From contig JALFKC010000077.1 in NCBI GenBank assembly GCA_022775765.1, forward strand, positions 1 to 64,000: a DNA stretch of 64,000 nucleotides. The letters are read 5' to 3'. Source of the stretch: Campylobacter sp. GTDB taxonomy: Bacteria > Campylobacterota > Campylobacteria > Campylobacterales > Campylobacteraceae. Positions 56,941 to 64,000 of this stretch are shown piece after piece; position 1 is the first letter of the stretch, and each line of letters starts with the position of its first letter. The notes under the pieces were generated by a model. The model worked only from the letters and a program-made list of their open reading frames with translations, searched no databases and was not told the origin of the DNA. A program made the translations under genes and the position numbers.

Positions 56941-58257
56941 ATGGGTAAAAATCTGTATCTTATCTCGCTTGGGTGCAATAAAAATCTAGTCGATTCTCAA
57001 ATAATGCTTGGTAGGCTTAGCGATTATAGTATCGTTGATGACCCCAAAAAAGCCGATGTGATGATAGTAAATACTTGTGGATTTATAGAATCAGCCAAAA
57101 CTGAAAGTATAGAAGCTATCCTTTCTTTAGCTGCTCAAAAAAAAGATGAAAACACAGTCCTAGTAGTAACTGGCTGCCTAACACAGCGTTACAGGGATGA
57201 ACTCATCAAAGAACTACCTGAAGTTGATATATTTAGTGGCGTTGGGGATTTTGATAAAATCGATGAGATGATAATAACTAAACAAAATAAATTTACCCCA
57301 CAAACTTATTTGCAAAGTTCTCAAAGCTCTGTTAGACGCGTAATCACAGGCTCAAACTATCACGCCTATATCAAAATCAGCGAGGGGTGCAATCAAAGGT
57401 GTAGCTTTTGTGCCATCCCAACATTTAAAGGGAAACTTCAAAGCAGAAGTATTCAAAGTATCACTGATGAGATAAAAGAGCTTGTAAATTTGGGCTTTTA
57501 TGACTTTAGTTTTATCTCTCAAGATAGCAGTAGCTTTTTAAAAGATAGCAGTGTTAGCGATGGGCTAATCAAGCTCATTGACGCAGTTGAGAAGATTGAT
57601 GGGGTTAGGTTTGCTAGGATTTTGTATCTTTATCCAACCACAACTTCAAACGTACTAATCCAAAGAATAATATCATCAAAAATTTTTCTAAATTACTTTG
57701 ATATGCCTATCCAACACATTAATGATGATATGCTTAGAATAATGAAAAGGGGTGCAAAAAAATCTAGGATAATCGAGCTTTTAAATTTAATGAGAGAGGC
57801 TAAGGATAGTTTTTTAAGAACAGGGTTGATAGTTGGGCATCCAGGCGAAAGCGATGAGAGATTTGATGAATTAATACAGTTTTTAAAAGAGTTTGAATTT
57901 GATAGAATCTCAGTTTTTGCCTACTCAAAAGAAGAGGACACCGCCTCTTTTGATATGCCCCAACTCTCTCAAAGTGTAGTTAACAAAAGGTTAAATTTAA
58001 TAGAAAAACTCACTTCAAATTTACTAAAGCAAAATCTAAAACGCGAAATTGACAAAGAGTTTTTGTGCGAGATCAATGGCTATAGCGACGAAGGCGAGAT
58101 GTTTTTTGGGGCGAAAAAGGCACTATGGGATAAAGATATCGATGGGGAAATCCTAATCAACGATAGCCAAATCTCTAGTGTAGAAGTTGGCAAAACTTAC
58201 CGCTGTAAAATCACTGAAGTTGTCGGCGATAAACTCGTAGGACAAATAATTGCTTAA
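56941..58257 (+). CDS. rimO: Ribosomal protein S12 methylthiotransferase RimO
   Basis: 438 residues from ATG 56941, one base after the panC stop; 56920 is also open but lacks family support. N-terminal cluster cysteines in [17 protein letters not shown] and VTGCL, radical SAM site [12 protein letters not shown]-terminal TRAM domain. MiaB is excluded by [16 protein letters not shown] and length. Confidence 0.92.
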   Translation: MGKNLYLISLGCNKNLVDSQIMLGRLSDYSIVDDPKKADVMIVNTCGFIESAKTESIEAILSLAAQKKDENTVLVVTGCLTQRYRDELIKELPEVDIFSGVGDFDKIDEMIITKQNKFTPQTYLQSSQSSVRRVITGSNYHAYIKISEGCNQRCSFCAIPTFKGKLQSRSIQSITDEIKELVNLGFYDFSFISQDSSSFLKDSSVSDGLIKLIDAVEKIDGVRFARILYLYPTTTSNVLIQRIISSKIFLNYFDMPIQHINDDMLRIMKRGAKKSRIIELLNLMREAKDSFLRTGLIVGHPGESDERFDELIQFLKEFEFDRISVFAYSKEEDTASFDMPQLSQSVVNKRLNLIEKLTSNLLKQNLKREIDKEFLCEINGYSDEGEMFFGAKKALWDKDIDGEILINDSQISSVEVGKTYRCKITEVVGDKLVGQIIA

Positions 58258-59320
58258 ACTTGAAGGGGTAGATGAAGCTAGAGAAATTTTGGCTGGAAAT
58301 TTAGATGATATAAATTTACAAAATTTAGCCTTAAATTTAAGCGAATTTCGAAAAAATAGCGAAATCTCTCAAAATCAAAAAGCTCTTTTAGCGTTTTCGC
58401 ATGGCACAGATAGCACAGCTTTGTTTTATCTTTTAGAGCATTATGGCATTGAGTTTGACATAGCCTTGATTAACTATAACACCCGCAAAACTAGCCTAGA
58501 TGAAGCGAACTCAGCCAAAGATTTGGCGGCTAAATTTAACAAGCAAATTTATATAAAAAGCGTAAATTTCAGCCTTCAAACTTCAAATTTTGAAAAAAAA
58601 GCAAGAGATATAAGATATGAGTTTTTTGATGAAATTTGTCATAAATTTGGCTACAAAGTTTTAATTTTTGCCCATCAATTAAACGATCTTTTTGAGTGGT
58701 TTTTGATGCGTCTTAGCAAAGGAAGTGGGCTTGTAAATGCCCTTGGAATGGATGTTTTTTCAACTAAAAACGGTGTAGTTATATGGCGGCCACTACTTCA
58801 AACTAGCAGGGATGAATTGCTTGATTTTTTAAAAGATAGAGATACTTTTTACTACACAGACGCTTCGAATTCCAACACCAAATTTCAAAGAAATTTTATA
58901 AGAGAGAAATTTAGCAATGAGTTTATTAGAATTTACAAAGATGGGCTAAAAAATAGTATGAAATTTCTCTCAAACGACAAGACTATTTTACTTGGCGAAT
59001 TTGTTTATCAAAAAGATGAGTTTTTTATCATCAAAAATGACGAAAAATGGCTAAATTTAGCTGATAAAGCTCTTAAAAAACTAGGCGTTGTAATCTCTCA
59101 AAAAGGAAGGCTTGAGATAAATAAAGACTGCGTGGTTAATGCTAAGGTTTGCATTTGTAAAAGTAGAAATTTGATATTTATCGCACCATTTCAAAAGTGT
59201 GTTATGGATAAAAGTTTCAAAGAGAAGTGCCGTATTTTAAAGATCCCACCACTAATTCGCCCATATCTTTATAAACAAGAAAATATTTTCAAAGATTTAC
59301 AAAATTTAATAAAAAGCTAG
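58250..59320 (+). CDS. tilS: tRNA(Ile)-lysidine synthase with atypical PP-loop
   Basis: Makes lysidine at C34 of tRNA-Ile(CAU), essential for AUA decoding. 356 residues, TTG start overlapping rimO. The P-loop reads SHGTDS at 50-55 where the family consensus is SGGxDS. The downstream family blocks are kept ([37 protein letters not shown] with the final Arg). The RNA-binding C-terminal part is short, as in epsilonproteobacteria. Confidence 0.88.
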   Translation: MLKLEGVDEAREILAGNLDDINLQNLALNLSEFRKNSEISQNQKALLAFSHGTDSTALFYLLEHYGIEFDIALINYNTRKTSLDEANSAKDLAAKFNKQIYIKSVNFSLQTSNFEKKARDIRYEFFDEICHKFGYKVLIFAHQLNDLFEWFLMRLSKGSGLVNALGMDVFSTKNGVVIWRPLLQTSRDELLDFLKDRDTFYYTDASNSNTKFQRNFIREKFSNEFIRIYKDGLKNSMKFLSNDKTILLGEFVYQKDEFFIIKNDEKWLNLADKALKKLGVVISQKGRLEINKDCVVNAKVCICKSRNLIFIAPFQKCVMDKSFKEKCRILKIPPLIRPYLYKQENIFKDLQNLIKS

Positions 59321-59332
59321 CGGTAATACCGC
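59320..59332 (-). terminator. Terminator between tilS and the convergent lipoprotein operon
   Basis: 6-bp stem GCGGTA/TACCGC with a 1-base or slightly wider loop. On the minus strand it is followed by TAGC then TTTTT, so it best serves the minus-strand operon. Confidence 0.5.
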
Positions 59333-59337
59333 CAACT

Positions 59338-59997
59338 TTAATTGCTAAATTTATTATCACTATCTTTTCTATATGGGCCTTTTAATATACATCTATCACA
59401 ACCAGTAGCAAATAAAACATTAGACGCATTTATAGATACATCATAGCCTTTATCACCTATAGTATCTGCTATCTGAGATATTGCCGCTGTAATTAGCATA
59501 CCAATTATACCGCCACCATTGTTGTTGGCTTGATCACTTAATGTAACCGATCCATCCCACAAAGTTTTGCCACTTATTGTATCAACAAGCTTAGCTTCAG
59601 CACTTACTACTGTAGAGCTTGCTATAACCGCATAATTTGTGCCATATTGTTTGATATTGATATAAAGCACACTATCAGCCCCAAATACCTCTCTTAATTT
59701 ATTAAGTGGAATTTTAGCAATATCATTAGCTTCATAAAACCCATTATTTTTAAATGTATCATTTACCAAAGCTACAGGAAATACATAGTATCCAGCTTCG
59801 CTTAAAGGAAATGTTGCATTAGTTAGCATTGCACTAGCCCCTTTTGGCTCAAGCGACTCATTAGTAGGCATTACAACGAGTATGCTTCTAGGCTTACTTT
59901 GCAAAAATGCACTGTAATCATAGGGCTCACTCTTTTTTTGAGCACAACCACTCAAAATAAATATAGATAAAATTATTAACAATACCTTACTTCGCAT
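59338..59997 (-). CDS. DUF799 (GNA1162-like) lipoprotein
   Basis: 219 residues. Lipobox ILSGC near residue 14-18, then the DUF799 domain with SILVVMPTNESLEPKGASAM and ADSVLYINIKQYG. Third of a three-lipoprotein operon; its start overlaps the DUF4810 gene by 11 bases. In Neisseria, homologues form the NMB1162-1164 group. The fold is similar to the TolB/CsgG N-terminal type. Function unknown. Confidence 0.88.
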   Translation of the reverse strand: MRSKVLLIILSIFILSGCAQKKSEPYDYSAFLQSKPRSILVVMPTNESLEPKGASAMLTNATFPLSEAGYYVFPVALVNDTFKNNGFYEANDIAKIPLNKLREVFGADSVLYINIKQYGTNYAVIASSTVVSAEAKLVDTISGKTLWDGSVTLSDQANNNGGGIIGMLITAAISQIADTIGDKGYDVSINASNVLFATGCDRCILKGPYRKDSDNKFSN

Positions 59998-60340
59998 TTT
60001 TGTCCCTTTTATTTTTCTTTAAAAAATCTATATAGTGCTTTGATTCTGGAAATCGCTTAACTTCTTCATCAAAATAATAATCACTCTTTTGAGTATTTCC
60101 AAGCCTTGAATAAAGCAGTGCAAGATGGGCATTCAATCCTGGCGGAAGTGGTTTAGATTTGTTATAAGCGTCATTAATATAATTTTCAAGGTCGCTTATT
60201 TGCTTATTAATATCGCCATCGTCATTTAAATACTCATAAAGTGCCACATTATAATCCACATCCCAGTAGTATAAAGTTTCTTTTTTTTGAGCACAACCTG
60301 CCAAAAACAGTACTAAAATTAACAAAGCAAATTTTCTCAT
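59987..60340 (-). CDS. DUF4810 lipoprotein
   Basis: 117 residues. Lipobox LFLAGC, then YYWDVDYNVALYEYLND and a TPR-like helical part (HLALLYSRLGNTQKSDYYFDE). ATG overlaps the csgG-like stop by 4 bases. Middle member of the triad and a likely adaptor between the two larger lipoproteins. Confidence 0.85.
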   Translation of the reverse strand: MRKFALLILVLFLAGCAQKKETLYYWDVDYNVALYEYLNDDGDINKQISDLENYINDAYNKSKPLPPGLNAHLALLYSRLGNTQKSDYYFDEEVKRFPESKHYIDFLKKNKRDKNAK

Positions 60341-61011
60341 TTAGCTATCCATTTTTTGTCATCTACAGATTTTGAGAGATTTTCTACAGCCTCAGATATA
60401 GAAAGACTTAAAACTTTTCCGTTTAAAGTAGCGTCATACCCAGCCGTTCCACCAAAACCAAGCACTTCTCTATTTGATAGCTCAAACTCCCCAGCCCCAT
60501 CTGTACTATATACAACCTCTGAAGTTATTACATCAACTACATTTAAAGTCACTTTAGAATACGCAAATTGAGTTTTGCCTTTGCCTAAAATACCAAAAAG
60601 CTGGCGATCACCTGTAGTTTTTCGCCCAAACTCAACCACATCACCAGTGATGACATATCTAGCACCTTTTAGGTCTTGAGTGGTTTTGCTAATAGAGCTT
60701 TCTTGTTTGATAGCTTTCATATTAGTTCTATCCATCACAGCAAAACGCCCACTTTGTTGAAGCTTGGATATAAGTATGGTTTGAGCTTGATTACCAAGTC
60801 TGTCTTCTCCATCAGAAAATAGACCATTGTTATATGATGATTGATTGCTAAATCTACCTATGGATACAGCTATTTTTTCTCCATTATATGGGATATTTTG
60901 TGCTTCTAAGGTTGGTGATTTGATTGTTCTTTGACTCTCTTTTGCACAACCGCTTAAGAGTAAAATAACGCCTATTGACAAAAGTAAAATTTTACAATTT
61001 GATATTGCCAT
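60337..61011 (-). CDS. CsgG/HfaB-family lipoprotein
   Basis: 224 residues with lipobox LLLSGC and the CsgG domain (IAVSIGRFSNQSSYNNGLFS, GARYVITGDVVEFGRK, KVTLNVVDVITSEVVYS). CsgG in enterobacteria forms the curli secretion pore, but no curli subunit is encoded nearby and the protein is shorter than E. coli CsgG (277). More likely a periplasmic-face assembly lipoprotein of the CsgG-DUF4810-DUF799 type. First gene of the operon. Confidence 0.88.
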   Translation of the reverse strand: MAISNCKILLLSIGVILLLSGCAKESQRTIKSPTLEAQNIPYNGEKIAVSIGRFSNQSSYNNGLFSDGEDRLGNQAQTILISKLQQSGRFAVMDRTNMKAIKQESSISKTTQDLKGARYVITGDVVEFGRKTTGDRQLFGILGKGKTQFAYSKVTLNVVDVITSEVVYSTDGAGEFELSNREVLGFGGTAGYDATLNGKVLSLSISEAVENLSKSVDDKKWIAK

Positions 61012-61152
61012 TTATTAATCCTTTATTTAAAATAAGTTGTTTATTTTACAATTTATTTGCTTAAAAATTTATATAGATATGATTATTTTTTAAAACTCTA
61101 AATTTAGTATTTTTTGGTAAAATATATTTTATAAATTTTAGAAAGGATGTGT

Positions 61153-61998
61153 ATGAGAGTTATAAATTATTCACAAATCGTAGATGAAGTTGCAAGGCTT
61201 TGCAAAGAGGCCTGTTGTGTGGTGACCCCAGATATGAGAAGGGCTTTTGAAAAAGCCAAAGAGAGCGAAAAATCCCCACTTGGCAAAGAGATCCTAGGTA
61301 GTATCTTAAAAAATGCTGATATCGCCAAAGAAAAGCATATGCCACTTTGTCAAGATACTGGGATGACGGTTGTATTTTTAGAGTTTGGGCAAGATGCCAG
61401 AATTGATGGTGGATACATTGAAGACGCGATAAATGAAGGTGTGGCAAAAGGCTATACTGAGGGCTACCTTAGAAAATCAGTCGTAAATGATCCGATATTT
61501 GAGCGTAAAAATACAGGCGATAACACCCCTGCAGTTATCAACACAAGGATAGTTAAGGGTGATAAAATAAGGATAAAAATCGCCCCAAAAGGCTTTGGTA
61601 GTGAAAACAAAAGCATTCTTAAAATGCTAGTGCCAGCCGATGGGCTTGATGGCGTTAAAGAGGTATTTTTAGAAGCGGTTAAATTAGCAGGGCCAAACGC
61701 CTGTCCCCCAATGGTTATAGGCGTAGGGCTTGGTGGAACTATGGATAAGGCTGCACTCTTAGCTAAAAAAGCAGCCGCAAGAGACGCTTATAGCAAAAAT
61801 GATGACCCAAGATACGCTAAACTAGAAGACGAACTTTTAGAACTCGCTAACAAAACAGGCGTTGGTCCGCAAGGATTAGGTGGAGTAAATACCGCAGTTA
61901 AGGTCAATATTGAGTGGTATCCAACTCACATAGCAGGGCTTCCTGTGGCTATTAATATCAACTGCCACGCCGCACGCCACGCATCTGTGGAACTTTAA
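61153..61998 (+). CDS. Class I fumarate hydratase, alpha subunit
   Basis: Fe-S dependent hydratase N-terminal subunit, fumarate to malate. 281 residues from ATG 61153; 61147 touches the GAAAGG site, so the second ATG is favoured. Contains LCQDTGMTVVFLEFG and ACPPMVIGVGLGG with cluster cysteines. Two-subunit form of TtdA/TtdB type; fumarate is favoured over tartrate by context with aspA and complex I, but tartrate cannot be ruled out. Confidence 0.88.
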   Translation: MRVINYSQIVDEVARLCKEACCVVTPDMRRAFEKAKESEKSPLGKEILGSILKNADIAKEKHMPLCQDTGMTVVFLEFGQDARIDGGYIEDAINEGVAKGYTEGYLRKSVVNDPIFERKNTGDNTPAVINTRIVKGDKIRIKIAPKGFGSENKSILKMLVPADGLDGVKEVFLEAVKLAGPNACPPMVIGVGLGGTMDKAALLAKKAAARDAYSKNDDPRYAKLEDELLELANKTGVGPQGLGGVNTAVKVNIEWYPTHIAGLPVAININCHAARHASVEL

Positions 61999-62008
61999 GG
62001 AGATAATA

Positions 62009-62560
62009 ATGAGAAAAATAACAGCACCATTTGATAAAGATGTAGTAAAAACCCTAAAAGCTGGCGAAAATGTCCTAATCACTGGCACAATTATCGCAGC
62101 TAGAGACGCCGCACACAAGGCTCTAACAGAAACACTCGCAAGAGGTGAAAAACTGCCTGTGGATTTAAAAGGTCAAGTAATTTATTATGTTGGGCCAACA
62201 CCAGCAAAAGATGGTCAAGCCATTGGCTCAGCTGGTCCCACAACAAGCGGTAGAATGGATAAATACACCCCAACTATGATAGAAAAAGTCGGCATAAATG
62301 GGATGATAGGCAAAGGCTATAGAAGCAAAGAAGTTGTGGATTCTATGAAGAAAAATTGTGTGGTTTATATGGTCGCAATCGGCGGGGCGGGTGCGCTTAT
62401 AAGTTCATCAATCAAAAAATATGAAGTTTTAGCTTATCCTGAGCTTGGACCTGAGGCGGTAGCAAGGCTAACTGTAGAGAATTTTCCTGCCATAGTAGCA
62501 ATAGATTGTGAGGGTAATAACTTTTATGAAGTAGGACAGGCACCATTTAAGCAAATTTAG
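62009..62560 (+). CDS. Class I fumarate hydratase, beta subunit
   Basis: 183 residues. GTIIAARDAAHKAL, YYVGPTPAKDGQAIGSAGPTT and GKGYRSKEV place it as the C-terminal subunit of class I fumarase. AAGGAG and 10 bases separate it from the alpha gene. Confidence 0.9.
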   Translation: MRKITAPFDKDVVKTLKAGENVLITGTIIAARDAAHKALTETLARGEKLPVDLKGQVIYYVGPTPAKDGQAIGSAGPTTSGRMDKYTPTMIEKVGINGMIGKGYRSKEVVDSMKKNCVVYMVAIGGAGALISSSIKKYEVLAYPELGPEAVARLTVENFPAIVAIDCEGNNFYEVGQAPFKQI

Positions 62561-62579
62561 CTTTAATATGAACTATTTG

Positions 62580-62611
62580 AGTGGGAAATTTAATTTGACT
62601 AATTTTCCACT
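62580..62611 (+). terminator. Terminator of the fumarase operon
   Basis: 11-bp stem with one G-U pair (62580-62590 with 62601-62611), loop of 10, TATTTT tail; 20 bases after the stop. Confidence 0.75.
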
Positions 62612-63125
62612 TATTTTCATCTGCTTAATTAATTCGTGGCTTTTAAATTTGAGTAAATTTATATAAAAGCTTAAAATTCTTAGACTTATTATAATAGGCA
62701 AAATTATACAAAATAAAAAAGTTAGTATTTAGATATAAACCACTTGTTTTATGAATTTATAGCGGTGATTTGCTCGATTTGGATAGTTTTGTTTTATTGT
62801 AAATTGGCATGATATCTTACAAAATTTGCAATTAGCTTCATCTTGTCTTATATTTCGAGCTTTTTAGATGAAATTTATTTAAATTACGGTATGAATTTTA
62901 TGATAATTTTGATTCAATATAAAGTGTAAATATACAAATTTGTATCAATAATCTTTCATATAATACAGCAAAAATTATTATGCTATATTTTAAAATTGAG
63001 TAGATTTTTAAAATTATATTATAGATTATAAATTATTTTCATTTTAAAGAGTTAAACTTATCAATAAATGTAAAAATTTACAAATTAAATCTCTTTAATT
63101 AAGCTTATAATAATAAAAAAAGAGT
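62612..63125. other. Gene-free AT-rich interval upstream of tRNA-Glu
   Basis: About 500 bases with stops in all frames and no ribosome-binding site before an ORF. Nothing further can be supported. Confidence 0.6.
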
Positions 63126-63131
63126 TATAAT
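63126..63131 (+). promoter_or_regulatory. -10 box of tRNA-Glu
   Basis: TATAAT 25 bases before the tRNA 5' end. Confidence 0.6.
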
Positions 63132-63155
63132 TACACTTCGCAAATTTATAAGCGT

Positions 63156-63230
63156 GGCTCTTTCGTCTAGCGGTTAGGACGCCGGCCTCTCACGCCGGCA
63201 ACACGAGTTCAATTCTCGTAAGAGTCACCA
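63156..63230 (+). tRNA. tRNA-Glu (anticodon CTC)
   Basis: 75 bases with CCA encoded. Acceptor GGCTCTT/AAGAGTC, D-arm GTCTAGCGGTTAGGAC, anticodon stem CCGGC/GCCGG enclosing loop CTCTCAC, so C34-T35-C36. The stem aligns base for base with E. coli tRNA-Glu, whose loop is CUUUCAC. Reads GAG only by standard pairing. Confidence 0.92.
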
Positions 63231-63613
63231 GTTTTCTTATTATCACCTATATATAACAAAACTTCATTAATTAAAAAATAGCAGATAACGACCATTCCTA
63301 GGGTATTTGAATTACTTAATTTATATTAAGCAAGATAGCTATATAAGCAAACAATAACAGAGCATTGTTTGATAATTATTGTGTATTGATACCCATTTGA
63401 ACTATAATCAGCATAATTGATGAGTTTAATTTTTTATTTAAAAATCTTAAGACTTCATAATAAAACTTCAAATTAAATAATAAATAAATTAAAAATATAA
63501 AACCCATAAAATTTGCTATTTCGATATTTTAAAGCTAATATTGCAACGACAAATAAAGCTAAATTTACCATTAATTACACTTAAAAATATTAATTTAATT
63601 GTTTGAGTTATAT
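63231..63613. other. Gene-free AT-rich interval downstream of tRNA-Glu
   Basis: Very A/T-rich, stops in all frames, no recognisable attachment repeat of the tRNA 3' end. Nothing further can be supported. Confidence 0.55.
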
Positions 63614-63895
63614 TTATATAATTAAATTATCATTTTTTTTGTAATTTTCAAAGCAATGCAACCATATCAATTTTGCTAAAATGTTGCAAATACTCCTTGA
63701 CGACTCAAACATTTCCATCTCAAGTGCTGTTTCGTCCTTGCCAAAATCGCTCTGATCTTTGAAACGCAAAAATAGACAAGATTTAGCGTTAGTTTCAGGT
63801 ATCCAAATTTCAGAAATTTCTTTTTGAAATTTTCTCTCAAGTTCATTTATAATAATGACCGCTTCTATTTCTAAAATCGTCTCTAAACTATTCAT
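63614..63895 (-). CDS. Small unknown protein
   Basis: 93 residues, acidic and helical (MNSLETILEIEAVIIINELE), with no signal peptide and two cysteines close to the end (RSICNILAKLIWLHC). AGGAG 6 bases before the ATG argues that it is a real gene. No family recognised, and no neighbour on either side in view to suggest a role. The last 105 bases of the window hold only its upstream region. Confidence 0.55.
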   Translation of the reverse strand: MNSLETILEIEAVIIINELERKFQKEISEIWIPETNAKSCLFLRFKDQSDFGKDETALEMEMFESSRSICNILAKLIWLHCFENYKKNDNLII

Positions 63896-64000
63896 CGTTA
63901 CTCCTTTTAAATTTTAAGAGATTGTATAATAATTTTATTACAAAATGGTTGCTTAATCTATAGTTAAAACACCATATTTTGACATTTTGGCTAAATTTAA

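Noticed and set aside
60337-61011. Curli secretion system
   Set aside because: No CsgA, CsgB, CsgE or CsgF candidates nearby; the DUF4810 and DUF799 partners indicate another lipoprotein complex.

Overview
The window is a stretch of AT-rich epsilonproteobacterial chromosome, almost certainly Campylobacter. Three things support this: NifU/NifS as the iron-sulphur assembly pair, a complex I operon in which nuoE and nuoF are replaced by two unrelated genes, and the block moaA-queE-queD-...-rsmE-rpmE-rsmI-rlmB-...-hom-yraN-trxA-trxB, which has the same order as C. jejuni. The nickel/cobalt-type periplasmic proteins, SulP transporter, class I fumarase and CsgG/DUF4810/DUF799 lipoproteins fit a species near the C. 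fetus/hyointestinalis/lanienae group better than C. jejuni, but the species call is inference.

Layout. 1-513: frameshifted tail of an IS200/IS605 tnpB with its right-end hairpin, then decayed DNA. 514-3395 (minus): nifU, nifS, folE. 3533-10144 (plus): a tightly overlapping operon tig-clpP-def-yifB-nnrDE-purN-terC, closed by a strong terminator. 10400-14474: a Fur-like site, then feoA-feoB, a small secreted protein, a DUF4198 periplasmic protein and a 41-residue FeoB-associated Cys-rich protein. 14545-16065: gene decay (frameshifted SMP-30 lactonase, dead toxin-antitoxin pair). 16227-16677 (minus): five tRNA genes. 16925-24910: phosphate transporter, xthA, a DUF606 protein, SulP, a second DUF4198 protein, an AI-2E family permease and aspA. 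25176-39848: the 14-gene complex I operon followed by a menaquinone-type prenyltransferase and a coiled-coil membrane protein. 40001-52616: moaA, queuosine genes, rRNA methyltransferases, rpmE, amino-acid genes, thioredoxin system, dapB, purF. 52617-54130: 1.5 kb of decayed DNA including a dead membrane protein gene. 54131-59320: Sel1-type lipoprotein, prfB, panC, rimO, tilS. 59338-61011 (minus): three-lipoprotein CsgG operon. 61153-62560: class I fumarase. 63156-63230: tRNA-Glu with a CUC anticodon. 63614-63895: small unknown gene.

The metabolic picture is a microaerobic respirer. Complex I probably takes electrons from a carrier other than NADH and feeds menaquinone, whose tail the neighbouring prenyltransferase attaches. 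Aspartase and fumarase supply fumarate and malate. The Feo locus supplies ferrous iron, with two periplasmic proteins attached. No complete novel defence or mobile system is present. The best leads are the Feo-linked periplasmic proteins that all appear to mature to an N-terminal histidine, the CsgG lipoprotein triad, the long insertion in FeoB, and several freshly decayed loci.
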